DNA of 64,000 nucleotides. Source: Ectopseudomonas mendocina. Lineage in GTDB: Bacteria; Pseudomonadota; Gammaproteobacteria; Pseudomonadales; Pseudomonadaceae. Position 1 is the first letter of the stretch. Every line of letters starts with the position of its first letter. The notes under the pieces are model-generated. The model was not told the DNA's origin and searched no databases. It was given only the letters and a program-made list of their open reading frames with translations. The stretch covers positions 124,001 through 188,000 of the forward strand of contig NZ_SCFY01000006.1 of NCBI RefSeq assembly GCF_007049795.1, in the 5' to 3' direction. Made by a program: the position numbers and the translations under genes. Below are positions 1-9,242 of this stretch, one piece after another.

Positions 1-1
1 C

Positions 2-706
2 ATCCGCGCTGCCGACATGGCCCGCGCCGCCGGCTTCGACAACTTCAACCTCGATCTGATGCACGGCCTGCCCGAGCAGAGCATCGAGGACGCCCTGTTC
101 GACCTGCGCACCGCCATCAGCCAGGGCCCGACGCACCTGTCCTGGTACCAGCTGACCATGGAGCCGAACACGGTGTTCTGGAGCCAGCCGCCAACGCTTC
201 CCGAGGACGATCTGCTGTGGGATATCCAGGAAGCCGGCCAGGCCCTGCTCGCGGCCGAAGGCTACGCGCAGTACGAAGTGTCCGCCTACGCCAAGCCTGG
301 CAAGCAGGCACGACATAACCTCAACTACTGGACTTTTGGTGATTTCCTCGGCATCGGCGCTGGCGCCCACGCCAAGCTGAGCACACCTGCAGGGCGTATC
401 CAGCGCACCTGGAAAACTCGCCTACCGAAGGACTACCTCGACCCAGCCAAGGCATTCCAGGCCGGCGAACGCCTGCTGGAAGCTGACGAGTTGCCCTTCG
501 AGTTTCTGATGAACGTGCTGCGCCTGACCGAAGGTGCACCGGCCGAACTGTTCAGCCAGCGCACTGGCCTGCCTTTGCAGCAGCTCGAACAGGCGCGCCG
601 CGAAGCCGAACGCCAGGGGCTGCTGCAGGCCGATCCAGCCCGCCTGGCAGCTACCACCAAGGGGCAACTGTTCCTCAACGATCTGCTGCAGCAGTTCCTG
701 GCGTAG
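2..706 (+). CDS. hemW: HemW-like heme chaperone / radical SAM protein, C-terminal part (5' end outside window)
   Basis: The reading frame is open to the left edge, so only about the last 234 residues are present. The motifs NLDLMHGLPEQ and GIGAGAHAK and the C-terminal winged-helix-like region (LLEADELPFEFLMNVLRL) are typical of the HemW/YggW family. These radical-SAM proteins are related to coproporphyrinogen dehydrogenase HemN and act as cytoplasmic heme chaperones. The cysteine cluster that binds the 4Fe-4S centre lies upstream of the window and cannot be checked. In pseudomonads this gene usually follows rdgB. Confidence 0.88.
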   Translation: MRAADMARAAGFDNFNLDLMHGLPEQSIEDALFDLRTAISQGPTHLSWYQLTMEPNTVFWSQPPTLPEDDLLWDIQEAGQALLAAEGYAQYEVSAYAKPGKQARHNLNYWTFGDFLGIGAGAHAKLSTPAGRIQRTWKTRLPKDYLDPAKAFQAGERLLEADELPFEFLMNVLRLTEGAPAELFSQRTGLPLQQLEQARREAERQGLLQADPARLAATTKGQLFLNDLLQQFLA

Positions 707-795
707 TTCACCCACAGAGCGGCATGAATCCGGTAGGCTAGCGCGCCTGATTCGCGCGGCCATTGCTCACGTCGCGCTGCACTGAAGGAGCCCGC

Positions 796-1119
796 ATGGA
801 TCTGCTACTGGACCTGATCGTCACTCTCTCGCGCTGGAGCCGCAGCCACCTCAGCGATATTTCCCTGGCCATCATGGCCACGTTGCTGGTGCTGTTCGGC
901 CCAGCCATCAACGCCTGGGTTCAACGCACCATCGGTAATCTCAATTTCGTCCTGCGCACCCTGCTGTTCGTGGTGTTCTGCGCGGTCGGCTATGGCCTGG
1001 CCATCGTCTTCCTCACGCCCTGGCTGGCCAAGGGCCTGGCGCACTTCAACAACTACACGCTGGCGCCAGTGCTGATTCTGATCTTCGCGGTCATCGGCAT
1101 ACTCGCCGACCGCAATTAG
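796..1119 (+). CDS. DUF3392 family inner-membrane protein
   Basis: A 107-residue protein with three hydrophobic segments (about residues 17-35, 46-72 and 85-104). It begins MDLLLDLIVTLSRWSRSH and resembles the small DUF3392 family of gammaproteobacterial membrane proteins of unknown function. The ATG at 796 follows a GAAGGAG ribosome site. An in-frame upstream start at 763 lies within the hemW-to-gene spacer and has no such site. A strong hairpin follows the stop codon. Confidence 0.78.
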   Translation: MDLLLDLIVTLSRWSRSHLSDISLAIMATLLVLFGPAINAWVQRTIGNLNFVLRTLLFVVFCAVGYGLAIVFLTPWLAKGLAHFNNYTLAPVLILIFAVIGILADRN

Positions 1120-1131
1120 CCAGCCTGAAAT

Positions 1132-1160
1132 GAGAAAGCCACCTCAAGGGTGGCTTTCTC
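1132..1160. terminator. Bidirectional hairpin terminator
   Basis: GAGAAAGCCACC and GGTGGCTTTCTC form a perfect 12-bp stem with a 5-nt loop. It lies between two converging genes, the DUF3392 gene (+) and the DUF1329 gene (-), and probably ends both transcripts. Confidence 0.8.
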
Positions 1161-1176
1161 GAACAACACGACTGAC

Positions 1177-2520
1177 TCAATTACCTTCGCGGCGCAGCGC
1201 CTGCGGGGTGAAGTCACGCGGGCTCAACCTGGCGTTGAAGTCGTACATCTTCTCGTTGTTATCCAGGCCGTCGGCGAAGTAACGGCCGCCCTTGAGGTCA
1301 TAGATGGTCTCCAGGGTCGAGCCGAACATCGGCACGTCGTAGTAGCTGATCGGGTGAGCTTCCTGCAGGCCGATCAGGTTGCCATTACGGTCATACAGAT
1401 CGACCGCGAGGATCTGCCAGCTGTCCTCGTCGAGATAGAAACGACGCTTGCCATACGGATGACTGAAGCCGGTGCGCAGGTCCGCCTCCACCACCCAGAC
1501 GCGGTGCAACTCGTAACGCAGCAATTCCGGATTGATGTGCTTGGCCTGCAGGATGTCGGCGTAGGGAATGCCCTTCTGGTGCACGGTATAGCTGTTGTAG
1601 GGCACCAGCATCTCGCGCTTGCCCAGCAGCTGCCATTCGTAGCGATCCGGTGCGCCATTGTAGGAGTCAACCTGGTCGGCAGTGGCCATGCCATTGGTGT
1701 CGGGTTGCAGGGTGTCGTAGGCAAGCATCGGCAGGCGGCGCACACGGCGCTCACCACGATTGAAGCGCCAGGCCTTGCGAATCGCCAGCACCTGGTCGAG
1801 GGTCTCCTGCACCACCAGCGCCGAGCCGGCCAGCTTGGCCGGCGCTACCACCTTGTACTTGTAATAGAACAGGGTGTTGTCCAGATCCTGCGGGGCAACG
1901 CCTTCGCGGCCATAGAGGAAGTAGACGTCGCGCTCGAGCTTGAGCAGGTTGTAGCTACCGTTGGCGAGCACCGCCGCCTGGTTGGTGGCCATGCTGATCT
2001 GGTCGCCGCGGTAACGCATGACGTGGTTCCAGATGGCCTCCTGGCCGGTCTGCGGCAGGGGGAACGGCACGCCGGCAGCTGCGCCCTGCACACCATTGCC
2101 ACCGGAAATCAGCTCGGCATTCTGTGCATTGAAACGCGTGGCGTCATAGATACGCTGCGGCGCAGCAGCGCTGCGGCGGGTCGGGAAGACCCGCAGGTAG
2201 AAGCTGGGGTTTTCCTGCAGCAGGGTCTTGAGGCCGATCGGCAGTTGCGGTTCGTACTGCGCCAAGTTCTGGCTGTCGACGCGATACAGCAGTTTGTCGC
2301 CTGCGTATGGGTCTGGGTGGTGCATGCCGGGCTGGTAGCCGGCTGGCGGAGTCGCCAGGCCGCCCGTCCAGGCGGGAATGGTGCCGGCAGCATTACCTGC
2401 CCGCTCGCCACCCAGTGGTGTCAGGTCCTGACCCAGACGCGCGGCCTGGCTGGCATCGACCTTGGCCTGGGCCTGAAACACCAGGGCAGTCAGCAGAAGA
2501 AGGGAAACCGATCTCAACAC
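1177..2520 (-). CDS. DUF1329 domain exported protein (outer-membrane lipoprotein-sorting-like)
   Basis: A 447-residue protein. The chosen GTG start at 2520 follows a GCGAGGAGAG ribosome site and gives a clean signal peptide (LRSVSLLLLTALVFQAQA, cleavage after AQA). Starting at the upstream ATG (2583) would bury the signal peptide. The mature protein matches the DUF1329 family, which adopts a LolA/LolB-like fold and is found in many pseudomonad copies, some near hydrocarbon or steroid degradation genes. Function is unknown; periplasmic or outer-membrane location is inferred. It appears monocistronic. Confidence 0.8.
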   Translation of the reverse strand: MLRSVSLLLLTALVFQAQAKVDASQAARLGQDLTPLGGERAGNAAGTIPAWTGGLATPPAGYQPGMHHPDPYAGDKLLYRVDSQNLAQYEPQLPIGLKTLLQENPSFYLRVFPTRRSAAAPQRIYDATRFNAQNAELISGGNGVQGAAAGVPFPLPQTGQEAIWNHVMRYRGDQISMATNQAAVLANGSYNLLKLERDVYFLYGREGVAPQDLDNTLFYYKYKVVAPAKLAGSALVVQETLDQVLAIRKAWRFNRGERRVRRLPMLAYDTLQPDTNGMATADQVDSYNGAPDRYEWQLLGKREMLVPYNSYTVHQKGIPYADILQAKHINPELLRYELHRVWVVEADLRTGFSHPYGKRRFYLDEDSWQILAVDLYDRNGNLIGLQEAHPISYYDVPMFGSTLETIYDLKGGRYFADGLDNNEKMYDFNARLSPRDFTPQALRREGN

Positions 2521-2701
2521 AATGCTCTCCTCGCGGCACCATGCAAGCGGTGCCGCTAATGTCTGCGCGCCTTGCAGGCGCACTTATCGTTGTTGTGTCT
2601 TGCGGTGAGGCGCCGTCCTGGCCGTCGGGTTATCCCGATCTAATCGTGCATCCTGCCGGTTCTATATACGGGCGATCCCTACGGACAGGATCGCTCGGCA
2701 A

Positions 2702-3418
2702 TCACTCCTGGCGCTGAAACTTCAGATCCCATACACCGTGGCCAAGGCGCTCGCCACGACGTTCGAACTTGGTCACCGGGCGCTCTTCTGGGCGCGGCAC
2801 GTAAGTGCCATCGGCCGCCAGGTTGCGGTAGCCCAGCGCAGCGTTCATCACTTCGAGCATGTGCTCAGCATAGTTCTCCCAGTCGGTGGCCATGTGCAAC
2901 ACGCCGCCGACCTTCAGTTTGCTGCGCACCAGCTCGGCGAAAGCCGGCTGGACGATACGGCGCTTGTGGTGACGTGACTTGTGCCAGGGGTCGGGGAAGA
3001 ACAGCAGCACGCGATCGAGGCTGGCGTCGGCCACGCAGTCACGCAGCACCTCCAGCGCATCGCAGCTGTAGACCCGCAGGTTGCTGAGGTTTTGCGTCAT
3101 CGCACCGTTGAGCAGCGCACCCACGCCAGGCTTGTGTACCTCGACACCGATGAAATCCTGCTCAGGCGCAGCAGCAGCCATCTCCAGGGTGGAGTGGCCC
3201 ATGCCGAAGCCGATCTCGAAGGTGCGCGGTGCGCTGCGACCGAACACTTGGTCGAAGTCGCGCAGGCCGTCTTCCAGCTCGAGGCCGAACAGCGGCCAGC
3301 CCTTGTCGATGCCACGCTGCTGACCTTCGGTCATGCGCCCGGCACGCATCACGAAGCTCTTGATGGTACGGCGCTGGCGACCGTCTTCGGTCAGTTCGGG
3401 CTGTTGGGTATCGGTCAT
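2702..3418 (-). CDS. trmB: tRNA (guanine-N7-)-methyltransferase
   Basis: A 238-residue protein of the TrmB family, which uses SAM to make m7G46 in the variable loop of tRNAs. Visible marks are [15 protein letters not shown] (SAM-binding loop), VEVHKPGVG and [18 protein letters not shown], the family's FPDPWPKxRHxKRR motif with W-H replacing W-P. Length is normal. It lies downstream of thiS-thiG on the same strand with a gap of about 70 bases, as in P. aeruginosa, and could be co-transcribed. Confidence 0.95.
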   Translation of the reverse strand: MTDTQQPELTEDGRQRRTIKSFVMRAGRMTEGQQRGIDKGWPLFGLELEDGLRDFDQVFGRSAPRTFEIGFGMGHSTLEMAAAAPEQDFIGVEVHKPGVGALLNGAMTQNLSNLRVYSCDALEVLRDCVADASLDRVLLFFPDPWHKSRHHKRRIVQPAFAELVRSKLKVGGVLHMATDWENYAEHMLEVMNAALGYRNLAADGTYVPRPEERPVTKFERRGERLGHGVWDLKFQRQE

Positions 3419-3485
3419 GCTGGACTCTTGTAGATTGCGTTACGACTGGCGCGCCGGCGGACCGGCACGCAGCCAATCGTCATCC

Positions 3486-4280
3486 TTAGTTGATCAGGCC
3501 AGTCAGCGGCGAAGACGCACTGGCATAGAGTTTCTTCGGCATACGGCCGGCCAGGTAGGCCAGGCGACCGGCCTCGACGGCATGCTGCATGGCGCGCGCC
3601 ATCAGCACCGGGTTCTGCGCTTCGGCGATGGCGCTGTTCATCAGCACCGCCTCGCAGCCCAGCTCCATGGCGATGGTGGCGTCGGAGGCAGTGCCCACGC
3701 CGGCATCGACCAGCACCGGCACCTTCGATTCCTCGAGGATGATGCGCAGGTTGTACGGGTTGCAGATGCCCAGGCCGGAGCCGATCAAGCCGGCCAGCGG
3801 CATCACCGCGATGCAGCCGATCTCGGCCAATTGACGAGCGATGATCGGATCGTCGCTGGTGTACACCATCACATCGAAGCCATCCTTGACCAGCACTTCG
3901 GCGGCCTTGATGGTCTCGATGACGTTGGGGAACAGGGTTTTCTGGTCGGCCAGCACTTCCAGCTTGACCAGGTTGTGACCATCGAGCAGTTCGCGGGCCA
4001 GGCGGCAGGTGCGCACGGCCTCTACCGCGTCATAGCAGCCGGCGGTATTGGGCAGGATGGTGTACTTGTCCGGGCTGATCACGTCGAGCAGGTTCGGCTC
4101 ACCGGGATTCTGGCCGATGTTGGTGCGGCGCACCGCCACGGTGACGATCTCGGCGCCGGAAGCGGCGATGGCGTCGCGGGTCTCGTCCATATCCTTGTAC
4201 TTGCCGGTACCGACCAACAGGCGCGACTGGAACGTACGACCGGCCAGGATGAAGGGCTTGTCGCTGCGAACTTGGCTCAT
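3486..4280 (-). CDS. thiG: Thiazole synthase
   Basis: A 264-residue TIM-barrel enzyme that builds the thiazole phosphate of thiamine from 1-deoxyxylulose 5-phosphate, dehydroglycine and ThiS thiocarboxylate. Family marks include [26 protein letters not shown] (containing the expected Schiff-base lysine) and [13 protein letters not shown]. It is 18 bases downstream of thiS on the same strand, so the two products are made together. No TPP riboswitch was recognised upstream of the pair. Confidence 0.97.
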   Translation of the reverse strand: MSQVRSDKPFILAGRTFQSRLLVGTGKYKDMDETRDAIAASGAEIVTVAVRRTNIGQNPGEPNLLDVISPDKYTILPNTAGCYDAVEAVRTCRLARELLDGHNLVKLEVLADQKTLFPNVIETIKAAEVLVKDGFDVMVYTSDDPIIARQLAEIGCIAVMPLAGLIGSGLGICNPYNLRIILEESKVPVLVDAGVGTASDATIAMELGCEAVLMNSAIAEAQNPVLMARAMQHAVEAGRLAYLAGRMPKKLYASASSPLTGLIN

Positions 4281-4298
4281 GGAATACTCCTCGAGGGG

Positions 4299-4499
4299 TC
4301 AACCGCCGCCGATGGCGTGCACCACTTCCACCTGGTCGCCTTCGGCGAGCTGGGTGCTGTCGTGCTGGCTGCGTGGAACGATGTCCTGATTGAGCTCGAC
4401 CGCCACACGGCGCCCGGTCAGATCGAGGCGAACCAACAGGTCGGCGACGCTCTGGTTATCCGGCAGTTCGAAGGGTTCACCATTCAACTGGATACGCAT
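4299..4499 (-). CDS. thiS: Sulfur carrier protein ThiS
   Basis: A 66-residue ubiquitin-like protein ending in VVHAIGGG. The terminal Gly-Gly is adenylated and converted to a thiocarboxylate that donates sulfur to ThiG. The start MRIQLNGEPFELPDNQSV is typical of the family, and the length is normal. First gene of the thiS-thiG pair. Confidence 0.95.
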   Translation of the reverse strand: MRIQLNGEPFELPDNQSVADLLVRLDLTGRRVAVELNQDIVPRSQHDSTQLAEGDQVEVVHAIGGG

Positions 4500-4601
4500 G
4501 ACGACTCGGTCACAACTGGAAAGAGGGCCGGCATTCTAGCCCGTTAACTGGCCACGACCAAGGCTAAAAGGCGCCATTCGTCCTCATTTCTGACGCCAGG
4601 G

Positions 4602-4973
4602 TCAGGTCAGCTTCCAGGCGCTCAGGCCCAGGCACAGCCAGCCAACGAGGAAGGCGACGCCACCGAAAGGCGTGATGATACCGAGGTCGCCGATGCCGCT
4701 GAGGGTCAACAGATAGAGACTGCCGGAGAACAGCAGGATACCCAGCGCGAAGGCGCCGCCAGCCAGGTTCACCAACCGTCCGGGCGCATGCATCGCCAGC
4801 AGGCCGACGCCGAACAGGGCCAGCGCGTGAATCAGCTGGTAATGCGTACCGGTCTGGAACACTGCCAGATATTCGGGAGTCAGCCTGTGCTTCAGACCAT
4901 GGGCCGCGAACGCGCCCAGAGCGACACCGGTGAAACCGGCGAGTGCGGACAACAGTAGCCAGAGACGAGCCAT
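4602..4973 (-). CDS. DUF423 (YgdD-like) small inner-membrane protein
   Basis: A 123-residue protein with four predicted membrane helices and the family signature GALGAFAAHGLK-like stretch near the N-terminus (GVALGAFAAHGLKHRL). DUF423 proteins are widespread and of unknown function. It is divergent from mtgA, with 173 bases between the two starts. Confidence 0.88.
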   Translation of the reverse strand: MARLWLLLSALAGFTGVALGAFAAHGLKHRLTPEYLAVFQTGTHYQLIHALALFGVGLLAMHAPGRLVNLAGGAFALGILLFSGSLYLLTLSGIGDLGIITPFGGVAFLVGWLCLGLSAWKLT

Positions 4974-5085
4974 GGAAACTCCTGAATGGAACGGGCAGTG
5001 TGCAGTTTAACTCCTGCGCCGAAAGGCGAACTGCTCGTTATTGTCACACCTGCGTCAACCCTTCGGGCCGTCGCAAAGCGACGTC

Positions 5086-5109
5086 AAAAATCGCTCCCGG
5101 CGATTTTTT
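5086..5109 (+). terminator. Rho-independent-type hairpin with T-tract just upstream of mtgA
   Basis: AAAAATCGC and GCGATTTTT flank a 5-nt loop and end in six T residues on the + strand. A smaller stem-loop (GTCGC-AAA-GCGAC, 5070-5082) precedes it. No + strand gene lies upstream within reach, because the neighbour reads the other way. It may therefore end a small RNA or act as an attenuator in the mtgA leader. Confidence 0.55.
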
Positions 5110-5146
5110 GTTTTAATAGCGCCACATCCGATCATTGCGAGACCCC

Positions 5147-5875
5147 ATGCTCCGAGCCCTGACCCGCCGCCTGCTGAAACTGCTGCTCTGGCTGATCCTG
5201 GCCAGCGTACTGCTGGTGCTTGCTCTGCGCTGGGTGCCGCCGCCCGGTACGGCGCTGATGATTGAGCGCAAGATCGAATCCTGGGGCAGCGAGCAGCCCA
5301 TCGAACTGAAGCGCCAGTGGCGCCCCTGGAAAGAACTCCCGGATCACCTGAAGATGGCGGTGATCGCCGCTGAAGACCAGAAATTCGCCGAACACTGGGG
5401 GTTCGATGTCGGCGCGATTCAGGCGGCGCTGGCACATAACCAGAGCGGCGGCTCACTAAGAGGCGCCAGCACCCTCAGCCAGCAGGTGGCGAAGAACCTG
5501 TTTCTCTGGTCCGGGCGCAGTTGGCTGCGCAAAGGGCTGGAAGCCTGGTTCACCGCACTGATCGAAGTGCTCTGGTCGAAAGAACGCATCCTTGAGGTGT
5601 ACCTCAATAGCGTCGAGTGGGGCGATGGCATCTTTGGCGCTGAAGCCGCGGCACAACACCATTTCGGTGTCGGCGCGCCTTATCTCAATCGCCAGCAGGC
5701 CAGCCAGCTGGCAGCGGTACTACCCAACCCGCTGCGCTGGAGTGCAGGCCGACCGGACGCCTACGTCAATCGCCGCGCCGCCTGGATTCGTCAGCAGATG
5801 ACGCAGCTGGGTGGCAGCCACTACCTCAACCAGCTCAAGGCAGCGCGCCCCGACTGGTGGCCACGCTGGCTGTAG
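5147..5875 (+). CDS. mtgA: Monofunctional biosynthetic peptidoglycan transglycosylase
   Basis: A 242-residue family GT51 enzyme that polymerises lipid II into glycan strands at the outer face of the inner membrane. An N-terminal membrane anchor (residues 9-30) is followed by the catalytic motifs EDQKFAEHWGFD (glutamate 76) and GGSLRGASTLSQQVAKN. No transpeptidase domain is present, which fits the monofunctional class. The ATG at 5147 was preferred to an in-frame TTG four codons upstream. Confidence 0.95.
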   Translation: MLRALTRRLLKLLLWLILASVLLVLALRWVPPPGTALMIERKIESWGSEQPIELKRQWRPWKELPDHLKMAVIAAEDQKFAEHWGFDVGAIQAALAHNQSGGSLRGASTLSQQVAKNLFLWSGRSWLRKGLEAWFTALIEVLWSKERILEVYLNSVEWGDGIFGAEAAAQHHFGVGAPYLNRQQASQLAAVLPNPLRWSAGRPDAYVNRRAAWIRQQMTQLGGSHYLNQLKAARPDWWPRWL

Positions 5876-5885
5876 GCGAGGCTAG

Positions 5886-6497
5886 CTAGCGAGTCGCGCG
5901 AAAAGCCTGGCGCGGCACCGCATGCAGCAGCGCGACCTCATCGCCGCGCAGGTGCACGGTCAACCCCCATTGCGGATAGACCCAAGCCTGACCGTCGGCC
6001 AATTCCAAGGCCAGACGCGGCCGCCCGAGACTGGCGGCCAGGCGCTCGCTGGCCAGGGCTTGCGGGGCATTCAGATTGAGGCTGGCGATGGAAAAACCGG
6101 CCATCTGATCGACCAGTGATTGACCAAGGACCTGCTCGCTATCACCGGCCTTGAGGCCTTGCGCCGTCATCAGACTGTCGCGCTGCTCCGCGCTCAACTT
6201 CAGCTCGGCTTCGAGCGACCACTCACCCTCCTCCCCTTCGAGTGGCGCACGATAGACAAGCCGTGCGCCGTCGAGGCGCGGCTCCAGCCATAGCTCGCCC
6301 GGCGCTGACGCCTGCACATTACGTAGTGTCAGCGCGTCCTCGGCCAGCGGCTGCAACAGCACATCACGCCACTGCTGCAGATTGGCCACCGGCTCAACCT
6401 CGGTACTGCGCATCAGCCAGGCACCCCAGGCGAAGAACAGCGCGGCGACGAGCGCGAATATCAGCCAGTGCTGCACTTTCAGTGGGGCTTTGTTCAA
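5886..6497 (-). CDS. Conserved hypothetical membrane-anchored protein
   Basis: A 203-residue protein with one N-terminal membrane segment (about residues 12-29), followed by a soluble, probably periplasmic domain rich in leucine and acidic residues. I do not recognise a named domain. It lies between mtgA (convergent) and rpoH, downstream of the rpoH terminator on the same strand, in the position I recall for a hypothetical gene in P. aeruginosa. Confidence 0.7.
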   Translation of the reverse strand: MNKAPLKVQHWLIFALVAALFFAWGAWLMRSTEVEPVANLQQWRDVLLQPLAEDALTLRNVQASAPGELWLEPRLDGARLVYRAPLEGEEGEWSLEAELKLSAEQRDSLMTAQGLKAGDSEQVLGQSLVDQMAGFSIASLNLNAPQALASERLAASLGRPRLALELADGQAWVYPQWGLTVHLRGDEVALLHAVPRQAFRATR

Positions 6498-6514
6498 GGC
6501 AATTGCTCCAGACA

Positions 6515-6543
6515 GAAAAAAGCCGCACCAGGGTGCGGCTTTT
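6515..6543 (-). terminator. rpoH terminator
   Basis: AGCCGCACC / GGTGCGGCT forms a 9-bp stem with a very short loop. A and T tracts lie on both sides, so read on the minus strand it ends in a U-run. It lies 17 bases after the rpoH stop codon. Confidence 0.85.
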
Positions 6544-6559
6544 CGGGGTAACGGCAGAC

Positions 6560-7414
6560 TCAGGCGGCGATATAGCCTTTTAGCTTGTTCATCGCGTTCT
6601 TTTCAAGCTGACGAATACGCTCGGCCGACACGTTGTACTTGGCAGCCAGGTCGTGCAGCGTCGCCTTTTCCTCGGCCAGCCAGCGCTGGTAGAGGATGTC
6701 GCGGCTGCGCTCGTCGAGGCTTTCCAGCGCTTCGTGCAGGTTGCTGCTGGAACTGTCGCTCCAATCGGCATCCTCAAGCTGACGAGCCGGGTCGTAGCGA
6801 TGGTCTTCCAGATAATGCGCGGGCGACTGGAAGGCGCTGTCGTCGTCGGCATCGGCTGCCGGGTCGAAGGCCATGTCCTGGCCGGTCAGGCGACTTTCCA
6901 TCTCGCGCACTTCGTGCGGCTCGACGCCCAGGCTGGCGGCCACGGCGGTCACTTCATCGTTGTTCAGCCAAGCCAGACGCTTCTTCTGGCTGCGCAGGTT
7001 GAAGAACAGTTTGCGCTGGGCCTTGGTGGTGGCCACTTTGACGATGCGCCAGTTCTTCAGAATGAACTCGTGGATTTCCGCGCGAATCCAGTGCACAGCG
7101 AAAGACACCAGGCGCACGCCCATTTCCGGGTTGAAGCGCTTGACCGCCTTCATCAGGCCGACGTTGCCTTCCTGGATCAGGTCGGCCTGAGCCAGACCGT
7201 AACCGGAGTAGCTGCGGGCGATATGCACCACGAAACGCAGGTGGGCCAACACCATCTGGCGGGCGGCCTCGAGATCCTGCTGGTAAAAGAGATTTTCGGC
7301 CAGTTCACGCTCCTGCTCGGGTGTCAGCAGCGGGATGCTGTTGACGGCATGCACGTATGCTTCCAGGTTGGCGCCTGGAACCAGAGCATGAACAGGTTGC
7401 AAGGAAGTGGACAT
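6560..7414 (-). CDS. rpoH: RNA polymerase heat-shock sigma factor (sigma-32)
   Basis: A 284-residue sigma-70-family protein. The ATG at 7414 follows a GGAGGATTCGA ribosome site and gives the standard start [25 protein letters not shown]. Region 2 ([19 protein letters not shown]...[16 protein letters not shown]), the RpoH box around [11 protein letters not shown] and region 4 ([27 protein letters not shown]) are all present. It directs transcription of chaperone and protease genes on heat stress. It stands downstream of ftsX on the same strand, with about 140 bases for its own promoters. Confidence 0.97.
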   Translation of the reverse strand: MSTSLQPVHALVPGANLEAYVHAVNSIPLLTPEQERELAENLFYQQDLEAARQMVLAHLRFVVHIARSYSGYGLAQADLIQEGNVGLMKAVKRFNPEMGVRLVSFAVHWIRAEIHEFILKNWRIVKVATTKAQRKLFFNLRSQKKRLAWLNNDEVTAVAASLGVEPHEVREMESRLTGQDMAFDPAADADDDSAFQSPAHYLEDHRYDPARQLEDADWSDSSSSNLHEALESLDERSRDILYQRWLAEEKATLHDLAAKYNVSAERIRQLEKNAMNKLKGYIAA

Positions 7415-7557
7415 TCGAATCCTCCGATTCACGAAACTCATGCAGTGTAGCACTGCGCTATCTGATGCGGGGCCTGTGGATAAGTTCCCTGACAGATAGT
7501 CAATATCAACCAAAACAATGACTTGTCAGCTTGCGTTCAGCCTCGCCGAACAGCGCC

Positions 7558-8574
7558 CTAACGGGGTGCAAGTTCGTTCAGATGACGCGCCACCGCCAGC
7601 CAGGCGCCAATATAGCCCAACAGCACGGCGCCGAGCAGCAGCGAAAAACCGTCGGAAGAAGGTACGCCACCTAGCGCGAAATCGCTACCGTAAAGGCCGG
7701 CCAAACGTACTACAGCATCGTTCAGCCAATCCAGCCCGAACGCCAGCAGCAGCCAGGCGAAGATACCTGCACCGAAGCCGTACAACGCGCCCATATAAAG
7801 GAAGGGACGTCGCACGTAGCCATCGGTTCCACCTACCAGCTTGATCACCTCGATCTCGGCGCGGCGGTTCTCGATGTGCAGGCGGATGGTATTACCGATC
7901 ACCAGCAGCAGCGCCAGGATCAGCAGCAGACTGAGGCCGAAGACGAAGCGATCACCCAGCTTGAGGATCGCGGTCAGGCGCTCGACCCAGACCAGATCGA
8001 GCTGTGCCTGCTCCACCTTGGGCAGCTCCGCCAGGCGCTGGCGCAAGGCTTCGAGCTTGGCCTTGTCGACTTCCTTCGGCGTTACCAGCACCACGCCCGG
8101 CAGCGGATTCTCCGGCAACTCCTTCAACGCCTGGCCCAGGCCGGATAGCTGCTGGAACTCTTCCAGTGCCTGTTCGCGGCTGATCCACTCGGCATCGGAG
8201 ACGTCATCCATCGCTGCGATCTGCTCGCGCAACGCCTGGCCGTCACGCTCGCCGGCGGACATATCGAGGAACAGGGAAATCTGCGCCGCCCGCTGCCAGG
8301 AGCCACCAAGCTTCTCGACGTTGTCCAGCAGCAGCGACAGCCCCATGGGCAGGCTCAGCGCCACGGCCATCACCAGGCAGGTGAAGAAGCTGCCGATGGG
8401 CTGGCGCGCCAGGCGGCGCAGACTGTCGACCAGGCTGGCGCGGTGGCTTTCCAGCCAGGCATTGAGCAGGGTGCGAAAATCCGGCTCATCCGCCGGGCCA
8501 TCGACCACCTTGTTGCGCGGCGCCGCGCCGACACGTTCGGCCGGCTGCGGCGTGGGCATCTTCGATGCGCTCAT
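7558..8574 (-). CDS. ftsX: Cell-division protein FtsX
   Basis: A 338-residue permease-like subunit of the FtsEX complex, which couples ATP hydrolysis to activation of peptidoglycan hydrolases at the septum. It has four predicted membrane helices, the first near residues 60-85 and three in the C-terminal 120 residues. A periplasmic loop lies between helices 1 and 2. The start overlaps the ftsE stop by one base (TGATG), indicating translational coupling. Confidence 0.95.
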   Translation of the reverse strand: MSASKMPTPQPAERVGAAPRNKVVDGPADEPDFRTLLNAWLESHRASLVDSLRRLARQPIGSFFTCLVMAVALSLPMGLSLLLDNVEKLGGSWQRAAQISLFLDMSAGERDGQALREQIAAMDDVSDAEWISREQALEEFQQLSGLGQALKELPENPLPGVVLVTPKEVDKAKLEALRQRLAELPKVEQAQLDLVWVERLTAILKLGDRFVFGLSLLLILALLLVIGNTIRLHIENRRAEIEVIKLVGGTDGYVRRPFLYMGALYGFGAGIFAWLLLAFGLDWLNDAVVRLAGLYGSDFALGGVPSSDGFSLLLGAVLLGYIGAWLAVARHLNELAPR

Positions 8575-9242
8575 CAGGCAGCCTCCCCGTCACCGATCAG
8601 GCGACCGCGCTGCAGGGTGAGCATGCGCTGACGCATGCGCGCGATCAGCGCCAGGTCGTGGCTGGCGATCAGCACCGTGGTACCCAACTGGTTGATGTCT
8701 TCGAACACGCCCATGATCTCGGCAGCCAGGCGCGGGTCGAGGTTACCGGTGGGCTCGTCTGCCAGCAGCAGCGCGGGACGGTGAACGATGGCACGGGCGA
8801 TACCAACGCGCTGCTGCTGGCCGGTGGACAGGTCTCCCGGCGCCTGCGCGGCCTTGTCGCTGAGGCTGACGCGCTCCAGCGCCGCGCCGACGCGCTTGGC
8901 GATCTCAGGCTTGGACAGGCCGAGAATCTGCAGCGGCAGGGCGACGTTGTCGTAGACCGTGCGATCGAACAGCAGTTGGTGATTCTGAAACACCACGCCG
9001 ATCTGCCGGCGCAGGAAGGGAATCTGCGCGTTGGTGATGGTCGACAGATCCTGTCCGGCCAGCAGCAGCTTGCCGCTGGTGGGCCGCTCCATCGCCAGCA
9101 GCAGGCGCAGCAGTGTGCTCTTGCCAGCACCGGAGTGACCGGTGACAAAGAGGAATTCGCCGGGGCGAACGCGGAAGCTCAGCTCGTGCAGCCCGACATG
9201 GCCATTGGGGTAACGCTTGGCGACCTGCTCGAATCGGATCAT
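8574..9242 (-). CDS. ftsE: Cell-division ATP-binding protein FtsE
   Basis: A 222-residue ABC ATPase with Walker A GHSGAGKST (35-43), signature LSTGQQQRV and Walker B ALLLADEPT. It drives FtsX. The start overlaps the ftsY stop codon (ATGA) and the stop overlaps the ftsX start, so ftsY-ftsE-ftsX is a tightly coupled operon as in other gammaproteobacteria. Confidence 0.97.
   Translation of the reverse strand: MIRFEQVAKRYPNGHVGLHELSFRVRPGEFLFVTGHSGAGKSTLLRLLLAMERPTSGKLLLAGQDLSTITNAQIPFLRRQIGVVFQNHQLLFDRTVYDNVALPLQILGLSKPEIAKRVGAALERVSLSDKAAQAPGDLSTGQQQRVGIARAIVHRPALLLADEPTGNLDPRLAAEIMGVFEDINQLGTTVLIASHDLALIARMRQRMLTLQRGRLIGDGEAA

Noticed and set aside
1150..2559. A 469-codon plus-strand frame opposite the DUF1329 gene
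   Set aside because: Composition is that of a shadow frame, and the other strand has a signal peptide and family match.
4500..4601. Possible TPP riboswitch upstream of thiS
   Set aside because: The space to the next gene is about 100 bases and no conserved TPP-aptamer sequence such as CUGAGA could be found in it.
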